The position numbers were made by a program, and so were the translations under genes. This document shows, one piece after another, positions 43,930 to 53,126 of a stretch of 64,000 nucleotides of DNA (position 1 is the stretch's first letter; each line of letters begins with the position of its first letter). The notes beneath the pieces are model-generated. The model did not search any database and was not told the origin of the DNA. It worked only from the letters and a program-made list of their open reading frames with translations. The stretch comes from Ichthyophis bannanicus (lineage: Eukaryota; Chordata; Amphibia; Gymnophiona; Ichthyophiidae), in NCBI GenBank assembly GCA_033557465.1, contig CM066034.1, positions 411,658,159-411,722,158 of the forward strand, given 5' to 3'.

Positions 43930-45169
43930 CTTTAGGTAATGTGCCTGTTTCTGGTGTCTGTGTTTGGTGTGGTAAAATATAGGCCTTGCGTATGTTCTCT
44001 GCAATAAAGGAGTGTCTTTACTATCACTGTTTAGTGGTGGGTAAAACTATGGGGACTGGGTTGGCAGGAGCCCCAGCTGCAGGGGCGGCCCAAGGGGGGT
44101 GCGGGGCCATGTGCGGAGACTCGGTGCGGGGCCTCATTTGCATAAGGGGCCTCATTTGCATAAATATTTGCATAATGTTAACATACACGAACTTTTAGTA
44201 AACATGCCTCTTAATGAGTGTATGAATAAAGAAAGACTAAAAGAACTTCTACATTACTATACAATCCAATACCAACCGCCAGGCACATTAGGGAACTACT
44301 ACAAACACTGCCCATTTAGAACCCATAGCAAACCCGCCGTATCCTAACAGCACTACCAGGACTCATAAACACCATACCCTGACTATCAAAAGGAAACGCT
44401 GCAAATATTAACCAATACATTTCAGAGAACAACAATACATGACCTACTGGGGAAAGAGAACAAGTGGCAATGTCAAATAGGAATTACATAAACAGAATAC
44501 CTCAGCTCAGTTACACATGCAGAACATAGACCATCACCAAACAAGGAATCACAATTTAGAAACAGGAAGACAATAATTAAAACTGGGAATCCAAAAGCCA
44601 AACTTGGAATGTACAACACTGTAGAAATAAAACTATACATTAATTTGCTCTTGTACTAAACAAAGCGCAGACGTTAATGAGGCACATTTCCCAGAGCTGA
44701 CATATTCCAATTATAAATTCAAATAAAGAGATATTTTTCTACCTTTTGTGCATTTTTTTTCAGCTGCAATTGCTCCGCCACTTTCTTCTGGTTTCTTCGT
44801 GTCTTCCGCTAATTCTTCATCGTCTGCTGTCCATTTGTCTTTTCTTCTCTCTTCTAGTTTTTTTTCCATTCTCTCTCTACATCTGCTTTAACATACTAAT
44901 CTTTCTCCTTTTTGCTCTTTCCTCATTCCTATTTCATCCACTCAAATTTTACCCCTCCATCCTCAATCCCCACTTACTCTCCCAATATCCGGACAATTGT
45001 AGATTTGTCTTCCCTCCCACACAAAATATTTTTTCCCTCTCCATTTCACTCTCCCAGCTCCATCCCATTCTAATCCTCCCCCAACATCAGTCCATTTCTA
45101 GTTCCAGTCCCACCCACCATCCGCTCCCCTCGAGTCCCCGCATCCGCCCCCTTCCCGTCCTAGCCCCCC

Positions 45170-46280
45170 ATAAGCCCATTTCCAGTCCTCGCTCCCCCAT
45201 CTATTTGCAGTCCCCTCCCAGTCCCTCCATCAGCTCATTTCCAATCCCAGCCCCCCATGCGCCCATTTCTAGTCCTTTCCGAGCCCCACCATCAGCCCAT
45301 GTCAAATCCTAGCTCCCCTCCACTCAGCCCATTTCCAATCCAAGCCCCCCATGAGCCTACTTCCAGTTCTAGCCCCTTCATGAGTCCATTTCCATCCAAA
45401 CCCCCACCACAGCCCATTTCCAATCTTAGCACCCCCCAACAGCCAATTTCCAGTCCTATTCTAGCCCATCAGCCCATTTCCTGTCCTAGCCCCCCCCCCC
45501 TCACCCATTTCCAGTCCTAGCTCCCTCCCCTCACAACCCATTTTCCATTCCAAGCCCCCGTCCCCATCAGCTATTTGCAGTTCAAGCCCTCCTTCCACTC
45601 AGCCCATTTCCAGCCTAGCCTCCTCATAGCCCATTACTAGTCCTAAACCCCCCATCAGCCCATTACGTCCTAACCCCCCCATCACCCTATTTCCAGTCCT
45701 AGCCCCCCATCAGCCTATTTCCAGTCTTAGCCCCCCTCCCATAGCCAATTACAGTCCTACTCCCCCATCAGCCCAGTTCCAGTCTTAGCCCCCCATAGCC
45801 CATTACCAGTCCCCTAACCCCCCCATCACCCTATTTCCAGTCCTAGCCCCCACATCAGACTTTTTCCAGTTTGAGCCCCCCCCATAGCCAATTACCAGTC
45901 CTACCCCCCCCATCAGCCCACTTCCAGTCTTAGCCCCCCATAGCCCATTACCAGTCCTAACCCCCGCATCATCCCTTTTCCAGTCCTACCCCCCCACTTC
46001 CAGCCTTAGACCCCTCCCCATAGTCAATTACCAGTCCTAACCCCCCCCCCCATCAGCCCAGTCTTAGCCTCCCCCCCCCCATGGCCCATTACCAGTCCTA
46101 ACCACCCCACCCCCCCGGCCCATTACCAGTCCTCACCACCCCCCCCCATCAGCCCACTTCCATTTAGCCTCCCCCTCCCATCAGCCTACTTCCAGTTTAG
46201 CCTCCCCCCCCCCCCTCCCATAGCCATTACCAGTCCTAACCACCCCCCCCCCCCCCCCCCCCCCCTATCATTCCAAATTA
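45170..46280. repeat. C-rich tandem array
   Basis: Dozens of diverged units of about 25 bp (CAGCCCATTTCCAGTCCTAG followed by a C run) are arrayed head to tail, ending in long poly-C tracts at 46200-46265. The strand asymmetry (C-rich plus strand) could favour G-quadruplex formation on the minus strand. Confidence 0.8.
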
Positions 46281-46302
46281 AAATAAACAAAAAAACCCAC
46301 AC

Positions 46303-46689
46303 CGGCTGCGTCTGCCGCGGCAGCTTCAAGAGCTCTGCCGCGGCAGCATCAAGAGCTCTGCCGCGGGGCCCCCCCCCCCCCCTGCCCGGCAGAGCCTCCG
46401 TGCATCTTCAGCTCTTCATGTCCAAAACGCGGGCTTCTTTCAGAGCCGCGAGAGTTTTCTTTTCTCGCGGCTCTGTTAATCCCGCCGAGGGTTGATGGGA
46501 AATCCCATCAGCCCGCGGGATTAAGAGAGCCGCGAGAAAAGAAACTCTCGCGGCTCTGAAAGAAGCCCGCGTTTTGGACGGAAGAGCTGAAGATGCACGG
46601 AGGCTCTGCCGGGCAGGGGGGGGCCCCGCGGCAGAGCTCTTGATGCTGCCGCGGCAGAGCTCTTGAAGCTGCCGCGGCAGAAGCAGCCG
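46303..46689. repeat. Near-perfect 390-bp palindrome, GC-rich
   Basis: The left arm (from CGGCTGCGTCTGCCGCGGCA at 46303) and right arm (ending TGCCGCGGCAGAAGCAGCCG at 46689) are inverted copies of about 185 bases with few mismatches and an unequal C run. The centre (near 46496) is TTGATGGGAAATCCCATCA, itself palindromic. The arms contain three internal CTGCCGCGG units and a CGCGAGA hairpin. Confidence 0.9.
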
Positions 46690-46809
46690 TTTTTTTTTTT
46701 TTTTTTACGTGGGATGCTTAAGAATGTTTTTTTCGCGGGGCCCCCTGAAACGCGGGGCCCTGTGCAAAAAACATTCTTGCTCAATGGACGGGCCGGCCCT
46801 GCCCAGCTG

Positions 46810-46885
46810 GGATTTGAACCTGTGACCCTCTGGTCTTACAGGCATTGGCTGTGTCTGTGGCACCACACTGTGGCCACTGAGATAG
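46810..46885 (-). repeat. tRNA-like module near right side of TIR element
   Basis: On the minus strand a B-box GGTTCAAATCC lies 3' of TGTGGTGCCACAG (A-box-like). It aligns with the plus-strand module at 61655-61725 in copy 2 (AGAGGGTCA-AGGTTCAA-TCCCA). The hAT-type element inserted directly at its 3' edge. Confidence 0.5.
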
Positions 46886-47337
46886 TGCAGTCCCTGGATT
46901 TAGTTAAACCGGCCTGACGAGTCAGAAACCCTGCTCTGCAACAGGTTTACTGTGGCCTCATTTACCTTGTATGCAGACAAAGGTGCACATAAACCTCAGA
47001 AAAGACCTCAAAAAAAGGGGCACACACCCATAACCAAGCTGGGCAACAATGATATCATTGGGCAACATTACACAACACTCCCAGGACAGCTCCATTACAT
47101 TGAAATGATCTTTGAAAGGGTCTGCGGAGCGTAGACCCTTCCACACATCATTTCTTTTTTTTTTTTTTATCTTTATTGCAAACTTATTTCAGCAGTACAA
47201 ACAATACAGAAAACAATCCACTTATTCCCCAATTAAATTCCCCCCTCCCCCCGAACTTCCTTCATAACATAGTCTTCCTATCGAACTGACACCTACCACT
47301 CCCCTCCACCCGGCGCAATGTGGGCGATCAGAGATAA

Positions 47338-50300
47338 TCATACCAGGGCTGTCTTTTGGGAGCCGGAAAGAGTGAATTGGTCTATAGCATGCCATTTAGA
47401 AACCATAGAGGCGTGACCCCCAAGGTTCACTGAGAGTTCATGGGCCTTTTCATATTTGACATACATGCAAACTCTATTCCACCATTCCTGCCAGCTTGGC
47501 TTTATAGGATTCTTCCAGTGTAAGAGTAAAAGTTGTAATGCAATTTGTAGCATAAAATTTAAGAGGAAAAAATTCCTCCGATCCAAAGAAGGAATCCGAG
47601 CCAAGTTTCTGCAGATTAGTATGTCCCAAGTTAATTGAGTATTAAATTGTAGTATTCGTTGTATTTTGGCCCATAACGGTCTCCAACATTCCTGAATGCA
47701 AGGGCAATCCAGCATCATATGTTTTAAAGATCCCACATCCCCACCACAGGACCAACAATGACTACCTGCATCCTTGTGCCATTTGGCTAACTTCACTGGT
47801 GTAATATAGGCGCGGTGAGCAAGGAAATACATAGACTGAGTGAGTGCTGCGGATTTTGACGCTCGAACAGTGGTATTCCAGAATTTTGTCCAAAATTTCT
47901 CTGTAATATCCACACCAGTCTCTGTACTCCAGGTATCCATAAGCCTATCATTCCGGGGGGAATACCAGTCTCTAAACATTGAATAGAATTTCGAGATGAT
48001 TCCAGATTGGACGCTGATATCTTCGATCAGTTTTTTCAACCCCCAATCCTGGATAAATATCCTAGGAAGGCCTACGGAGCTGCTTATACAGTGTCTGATT
48101 TGTATCCATTGAAAGTAGCATTCGATTGGGAGGCGAAATTCTTGATGTAAACTATCAAAGGTCTTCCAGGATGCGTTATCTACCAGGTGACCCACTGTCC
48201 ATATTCCGCACTTTTGCCATTTATCCCAAGTACAGGTTGATTTGTTGATTTTAAACGCAGGGTTATGCCATATAGGCAACTGTAGGGAGGCCGGGTTAAT
48301 TTTACTCAGAAGAGGAAGCAGGGCTTGAAATGCCAGTTGTGTTGAAACAATTATTCTCCCCAAATGCGAAGCCTCGGGAAACTTCATTCCCATGAGTAAA
48401 GGTAATGGATAAGGTGTAACTATCCGCTCTTCTACTTCCAGCCAGGTAGGTTTCCAGTCAAGAGACTCACTCATGGTCCATAGAGCGCCTTGTTTTAGCA
48501 GTGCAGCCAAATGATACCAGTAAAAGTCCGGGAAGTGGACACCCCCCACTGCTTTACTGGACTTCAGTTTTTTCAGTGCTATTCTTGGCGTTTTCCCTGC
48601 CCAGAGGAATCCAGAAAGTATGCGTTCTATCTTCCGATAGTCCCGCAGTGGGAATAACGTTGGAATCATGCCCAAAATGTAATTAATTTTTGGTACCAAC
48701 ATCATCTTGATGGCCTCCAGGCGCCCCCACCAAGTGAGTTGTAAAGGGGACCATTTCAGGGTAAACTCTCTCGTCATCTCCAATAACAGCTGGGTATTCA
48801 CTTTCACGGTTTCTTCAAGGGAGGTGCAATATCTGACCCCCAAGTATTTCACAGCAGTGTTTTCCCATTGGAAGGGGAGGTCCATCACTGAGTTCCGGTG
48901 TACCCTTGAGTTTAGCGGGAAAGCTACCGATTTGGACCAGTTGACCTTGTATCCAGAGAAGGCTGCGTATTGAGTAATAATCCGTAAGAGGGGCCTACAT
49001 GAATCCAGAGTAAGGAATATTAATAGGTCATCCGCATAGGCAGATAGTTTAACATGTAGATCGGCCGCTTTAATGCCATGAATTTCATCGGATTGTCGAA
49101 TCTTTAACAGCAACGGTTCTAGAGCCAGATTAAACAAGAGCGGTGACATTGGGCAGCCTTGTCTCGTACCTCGGCCAAGCGGGAAGGATTCCGACTGTAG
49201 GCCATTTGCGAAGATTCGAGCAGAAGGGTTTGTGTATAACACCCGTATCATATCTGAGAAGCCCGTTGGAATCCCAAACCACTCCATCGTTCGATAAAGG
49301 AAGGACCATTCAAGTCTGTCAAATGCCTTTTTGGCATCAAAAGAAAGACCGATCAGAGGTAGATCATCAGAGTCCACCTTTTCGAGGACGTTACATAGCA
49401 ATCTACCATTGTCCGCAGTCGATCTTCCGGCCACGAAACCACATTGATCAGGGTGTATTAACACATGCAGGATCTTACCCAGTCGCGCAGCCAGTACACT
49501 GGAGTAAATCATATAATCAGTATTCAGTAATGAGATAGGCCTATAGTTGCCGACCAAGGTGGGGTCTTTTCCCGGATTTTCCAGTACCACAACTGAAGCA
49601 CTAGCAAACAATCCCGTATGCTCATCATTGTCCCGGAGAGCTTGATAGTAAGTTTTCATCGAAGGGAGCAAATCTGAAACAAACCGCTTATAAAACTCTG
49701 CAGGAAGTCCATCAGGGCCGGCAGCTTTCCCATTTTTCATCCGTGTAATTGCTTCTTCCAGTTCCGAAAGTGAAATGGGTTCTGCTAGCGCAGCGGCTTG
49801 TGTTTCATTGAGCTTGGGATGGGATATATTGTCCAGCCACTCCGTACACTTCCAATCATCGAGTTGTACTTCTGAGGAATATAATTGTGCATAGAAGTCC
49901 CGAAAAGATGCCAAAATGTCGGCATTATTGGTTAAGGAGCCTTTCTGTGCATCTCTTAAAAGAGCAACCTGTGCTTTTGCCTTACGGGATTTTAATCTTG
50001 TAGCGAGAAGCCGCCCTGCTTTGTTATTTCCCGTGTAGTACCTGGTCTGCTGTAACATTGTGCTGCTGTCTACCTCTGAGGTCAAGATCATGTTATACTG
50101 ATATCGTAACGTTTGCAGGTGAGATATTGCAAGCTGGTTATGATGCTTTTGCAGAACTCTCTCTCCTGCTCGGATTTGTTGGTCCAGATCCTTCAGTCGC
50201 GCATTCGCCTTTCTAGCTCCCGCAATGGTGAGGCTCGTAATCTGAGCTCTAATCGTTGCTTTAAAGGCTTCCCACCATGCCCAGTTAGGAGTATCGTCTG

Positions 50301-51129
50301 GCGAGTTATTGTCGAAGTATTCTTTTATGACAGATTTTAAATGTTCCCTATTCGTATCGTCCGCCAGTAGCGATCTCCGGAAAGACCAGCCCTGAGAGGC
50401 TCCGTCTCCCGTTATCCCGCGAAGTTCCAGGACAATTGCGGCGTGATCCGAGATATGGGTACTGAGAATATTTGAGCTGCTGACCTGTTGCATCAGTAGT
50501 TTGGATATGAGAAAAAAATCTATGCGTGAATGTGAATTGTGAGGAGAGGAAAAAAAAGTATAATCTTTATCAGAGGGGTGAAGCAGCCTCCATGCGTCCA
50601 CTAGGCCCACCTCCGACATTATAGACTGCAGCACCGTTAAAGCCCTATGTTTCCTCCTGAGTCTGCAAGGCTGACAGTCCAACAGGGGGTCTAACACCAT
50701 GTTGAAGTCGCCACCAACCACAAGTGGGAACTGAGCATCTTCTTGGATCGCTGTTGCGAGGGAATAGAAGAACTCCGGGCTATCTACATTGGGGGCATAT
50801 ACATTGTAAATAAGTAAGTGCTTGCTTCCAATGGTTAAGTGCACCTTTGACCACCTCCCCTCAGTATCCCCCCGGACAGATGAGACATGAGCACCTAACT
50901 TTGTATTGAGTAAAGTAGCCACTCCATTCTTTTTACCGAAGGCCGGTGCATGGGAGACCAACGCATAGTGGCCCCTGGCTAGTTTTTTAGATTCCGCAGT
51001 GGAAAGGTGTGTTTCCTGCAACAGTATAATGTCTGCCTTTTGCTTTTGACAGTAAGCCATTATTTTCTTACGTTTAGCTGGATGGATAATGCCCTTGACA
51101 TTCAGCGAGATTACTCTAAGGGGGTTCAT
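47338..51129 (-). CDS. L1 ORF2 protein: AP endonuclease and reverse transcriptase
   Basis: 1263 residues in one frame from ATG. The endonuclease shows RVISLNVKGI (N of motif I), ILLQETHL (catalytic E), YNVYAPN, VVGGDFNMV (about 137-145), SRIDFFLIS and ISDHAAIVL. RT has GNYRPISLLNTDY, GLSFDAKKAFDRLEW (first catalytic D), RGTRQGCPMSPLLFNLALEP and SAYADDLLIF (about 696-705, catalytic DD). A C-terminal CX2C...HX4C element CWSCGGDVGSLKHMMLDC lies near 1124-1141, as in other L1 ORF2 proteins. It would nick target DNA and prime cDNA from the element RNA. All listed catalytic residues are present. Confidence 0.95.
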   Translation of the reverse strand: MNPLRVISLNVKGIIHPAKRKKIMAYCQKQKADIILLQETHLSTAESKKLARGHYALVSHAPAFGKKNGVATLLNTKLGAHVSSVRGDTEGRWSKVHLTIGSKHLLIYNVYAPNVDSPEFFYSLATAIQEDAQFPLVVGGDFNMVLDPLLDCQPCRLRRKHRALTVLQSIMSEVGLVDAWRLLHPSDKDYTFFSSPHNSHSRIDFFLISKLLMQQVSSSNILSTHISDHAAIVLELRGITGDGASQGWSFRRSLLADDTNREHLKSVIKEYFDNNSPDDTPNWAWWEAFKATIRAQITSLTIAGARKANARLKDLDQQIRAGERVLQKHHNQLAISHLQTLRYQYNMILTSEVDSSTMLQQTRYYTGNNKAGRLLATRLKSRKAKAQVALLRDAQKGSLTNNADILASFRDFYAQLYSSEVQLDDWKCTEWLDNISHPKLNETQAAALAEPISLSELEEAITRMKNGKAAGPDGLPAEFYKRFVSDLLPSMKTYYQALRDNDEHTGLFASASVVVLENPGKDPTLVGNYRPISLLNTDYMIYSSVLAARLGKILHVLIHPDQCGFVAGRSTADNGRLLCNVLEKVDSDDLPLIGLSFDAKKAFDRLEWSFLYRTMEWFGIPTGFSDMIRVLYTNPSARIFANGLQSESFPLGRGTRQGCPMSPLLFNLALEPLLLKIRQSDEIHGIKAADLHVKLSAYADDLLIFLTLDSCRPLLRIITQYAAFSGYKVNWSKSVAFPLNSRVHRNSVMDLPFQWENTAVKYLGVRYCTSLEETVKVNTQLLLEMTREFTLKWSPLQLTWWGRLEAIKMMLVPKINYILGMIPTLFPLRDYRKIERILSGFLWAGKTPRIALKKLKSSKAVGGVHFPDFYWYHLAALLKQGALWTMSESLDWKPTWLEVEERIVTPYPLPLLMGMKFPEASHLGRIIVSTQLAFQALLPLLSKINPASLQLPIWHNPAFKINKSTCTWDKWQKCGIWTVGHLVDNASWKTFDSLHQEFRLPIECYFQWIQIRHCISSSVGLPRIFIQDWGLKKLIEDISVQSGIISKFYSMFRDWYSPRNDRLMDTWSTETGVDITEKFWTKFWNTTVRASKSAALTQSMYFLAHRAYITPVKLAKWHKDAGSHCWSCGGDVGSLKHMMLDCPCIQECWRPLWAKIQRILQFNTQLTWDILICRNLARIPSLDRRNFFLLNFMLQIALQLLLLHWKNPIKPSWQEWWNRVCMYVKYEKAHELSVNLGGHASMVSKWHAIDQFTLSGSQKTALV

Positions 51130-51583
51130 GGTGATGTAGCTTAGGACACATGTTGCTGCATATCAGGACCCAACCCTCCAGGCAGCTCCCATAAGTAACC
51201 CTTACACCCAGGAATATTGTTTGCAGCCCACATTGCGCCAATCGGGCCCTCGTGAGAGGGCTCCACCATAATGGGTGAGACAGCATGAAAACAATAGGCT
51301 TCCACAGAACCATCATAATATCTAAATCAGAAACGAAATAGTGCAACAATCTGACAGAGATTTTCAAAAGGTGAAACAGTGAACTTCCCCAACAAGTCTA
51401 AGCAGTTTAGTTACCCCGTCCCCCCCCCACCTCTTAAATGAACCAATGTTATAATCCTTCATTTTTTCTCTCAGCAGTAGTATTATACTCTATGTCTGAC
51501 ACATATGCATTAAATGTCTGCATGACTCAAGGCCCGAACGCCTTATCACACTTGCCAGGGGAATACCAACGAGCCCGTCTTCT

Positions 51584-52447
51584 TCAAGAGGGTGTTTCAC
51601 AATGCATAAGAAGAGCTTCTTGGTCCTCAATGAATTGAAGGAGCATTTTCGGATCCTCAAAGACCTTGGTTCGGTTATCCAGCGTAACCTTGAATCTGGC
51701 TGGGTAAAAGAGACCATATCGGGCCTGTAGGTGTTGCAACCTGGGCCTTAGTTCCAAGAATTGTTTCCGTCGATCCATTGTTGCTTTGCTGAAATCCGGA
51801 AAGAAGAATAATTTATGGCCCTCAAACGTTAGAGCTGTAGAGGTTTTAGCCGCATTCATTATTTGAATCGCATGCTGGTGTCTCAGAAGGCAGAAAATCA
51901 AGGGACGTGGCTTCCGACCAGCAGGGCCTTGTTGTGAAGGTATTCGGTGAGCTCTCTCAATTTCTAGTGGCTTTCCAAAAGTTATGCGCAACAGCTTTGG
52001 AAGTTGATTTTCTAGAAAGGCTATAGGATCTGCGCCTTCGGCCCCTTCAGGTACGCCGACTATGCGAATGTTATTACGACGGAGCCTATTACTTATGTCC
52101 TCTAGCTGTTGCTCCAGATGCCCCATTTTCTGCACCGATTTCTGCATGTGCTGCAACCTCTCTTCATGACCGGCAATCGCAAGGTCCGCTCTCCCAACGC
52201 GCCCAGCGAGATCCCCTATCTGCGCCTTCATCTCCTGCATGTCTGCCTGCACTTGCAGTAAGGTATCGCCGTTAGATGAGACTAATGCCCGAATCACTTT
52301 TACCTCCGACAGCAATTCTTTCATGGTCTCGTCCGGTTCTTTCCCAGTTGGGGCCTTCTGAGGTGAGGGGGGATCCGGTTTAGCTCTCTTCACGCCAGAG
52401 TTTGCGCCCGAGGAAAATTCTAATTTAGTCTGCTTTCCACTGGCCAT
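51584..52447 (-). CDS. L1 ORF1 protein: RNA-binding coiled-coil protein
   Basis: 287 residues from ATG (MASGKQTKLEF). A basic N-terminus (to about 40) is followed by a long coiled coil (about 45-135, many leucines and glutamates), an RRM-like segment beginning NNIRIVGVPEGAEG (about 145) and a C-terminal domain with RAHRIPSQQG, RPLIFCLLRH and MDRRKQFLELRPRLQ. This order (coiled coil, RRM, CTD) is that of vertebrate L1 ORF1p, which trimerises and coats element RNA. The frame is intact. It lies upstream of ORF2 on the same transcript. Confidence 0.9.
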   Translation of the reverse strand: MASGKQTKLEFSSGANSGVKRAKPDPPSPQKAPTGKEPDETMKELLSEVKVIRALVSSNGDTLLQVQADMQEMKAQIGDLAGRVGRADLAIAGHEERLQHMQKSVQKMGHLEQQLEDISNRLRRNNIRIVGVPEGAEGADPIAFLENQLPKLLRITFGKPLEIERAHRIPSQQGPAGRKPRPLIFCLLRHQHAIQIMNAAKTSTALTFEGHKLFFFPDFSKATMDRRKQFLELRPRLQHLQARYGLFYPARFKVTLDNRTKVFEDPKMLLQFIEDQEALLMHCETPS

Positions 52448-52591
52448 GTTCTTATCCGCTTGCCGAAGGTCACCTATGCAAAAATGAGTAGGTTACAACT
52501 CTCTTTTCGTTTATATTCAGGATTCTGCACAAAGGTCCGCGGGAGCTAAGAGCTCACACAGCCATCTTGTTTTCCGGCTAGCTCCGCCTCC
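52448..52591 (-). promoter_or_regulatory. L1 5' UTR with YY1-like site
   Basis: The element starts GGAGGCGGAGCTAGCCGG on the minus strand. About 20 bases in, it has ACAAGATGGCTG, matching the YY1 core (CAAGATGG) found near the start of mammalian L1 5' UTRs, where it positions transcription initiation. The UTR is short (144 bp) and not tandemly repeated. Confidence 0.5.
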
Positions 52592-52859
52592 CCACACATC
52601 ATTTCTTTTTTATTTGGTGCTTTCCAGGGAGTGTTGTTCCTTGTTTCCCATTGCTATCACTGTTGCCCAGCTGAATTATGCTTTTTAAAATGTTTCTTGT
52701 GGTCATTTTTAACGTTTTATGTGAAATTTTGTTCTGTGCACATGTATCACACTGCTCACGTTTTGTAGGTTTCCCCGTTTTTTCTGTACATTGCTGACGG
52801 AAATGGTTTCTCTTCCCTTTAAATGCCTTTAACGACAGGTTTTCATTCGCGTTGGAATT

Positions 52860-53123
52860 GAGCTCAGGAATTCAGTGCGTTAGTGTGAGGGGAGCCTCTC
52901 CCCGCCCACTCTCCGCCCATTGACCCCTTTCTCCGCCCATTCTCCACCTTCTGCGCTGTTTTAACGCGCCGCGGGACTTTACGATCGTTAACTATGCTTA
53001 ACGCGCGTAGTATTATGTTAATGGTCGTTAGCGTGTCGGTACGCGTGTTATACGGCACTTACGGTCGTTAACGTCGTACAACGCGCGTTAGCCACGTTTA
53101 TCGCACTTTAGTAAACATGCCCC
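52860..53123. repeat. CpG-rich subterminal region of TIR element
   Basis: The region is dense in ACGCGCGTTA, TTAACG and CGTTAGC words, many of them palindromic, leading into the terminal GCACTTTAGTAAACATGCCCC. Similar words occur at 24470-24560, 41640-41780 and 60770-60890, beside the ends of the other copies. A run CCGCCCACTCTCCGCCCATT is shared, inverted, with 60.9-60.97 kb. Confidence 0.65.
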
Positions 53124-53126
53124 TTA

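Larger units (their letters stand above)
44080..46801. mobile_element. hAT-type non-autonomous element
   Basis: A perfect 8-bp duplication CCCAGCTG (44072-44079 and 46802-46809) flanks termini CAGGGGCGGCCC and GGGCCGGCCCTG, which are 12-bp inverted repeats with one mismatch. Both features are characteristic of hAT elements. The 2.7-kb interior has no transposase frame. It holds A-rich sequence at 44.2-44.75 kb, a C-rich repeat array and a large palindrome. It is nested inside the TIR element at 41624-53123. Confidence 0.8.
47161..52591 (-). mobile_element. Full-length L1-type LINE, both ORFs open
   Basis: About 20 bp (CCACACATCATTTCTTTTTT) is duplicated at 47141-47160 and 52592-52611. The element runs on the minus strand, with a 144-bp 5' UTR, ORF1 (287 codons), a 454-bp spacer, ORF2 (1263 codons), a short 3' UTR and an A-rich tail (poly-T on plus). 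Being full length, with perfect duplications and no frame breaks, it is a young insertion. It could be retrotransposition-competent; that is inference. Confidence 0.9.
41624..53123. mobile_element. TIR element with TTA duplications and tRNA-like modules, copy 1
   Basis: The left terminus GGGGTATGTTTACTAAACTGCG and right terminus GCACTTTAGTAAACATGCCCC are inverted repeats flanked by TTA (41621-41623, 53124-53126). Removing 41624-53123 rejoins a PLE-2 tandem repeat seamlessly. Subtracting the hAT-type element (44080-46801) and L1 (47161-52591) leaves about 3.3 kb, with a tRNA-like module near each end pointing inward. There is no transposase frame. The TTA duplication and GGGG-type TIR suggest a Harbinger-related, non-autonomous element. 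Copies at 60748-64000 (inverted) and 19.5-24.65 kb (inverted) share blocks and ends. Confidence 0.75.

Noticed and set aside
44190..44215. TTTTAGTAAACATGCCTCTTA looks like a terminus of the TIR family with a TTA duplication, suggesting an element at 41624-44212.
   Set aside because: Excising 41624-53123 rejoins PLE-2 perfectly, and 44212 lies inside the hAT-type element defined by an exact 8-bp duplication. The internal match is a captured or chance fragment.
44746..45520. Long frames in the C-rich region as a proline/serine-rich protein
   Set aside because: The frames follow from a low-complexity C-rich tandem array without stop-prone codons. There is no domain and no start context.
45170..46280. 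CRISPR-like repeat array
   Set aside because: Units of about 25 bp are contiguous and diverged, with no unique spacers of regular size. The genome context is vertebrate.
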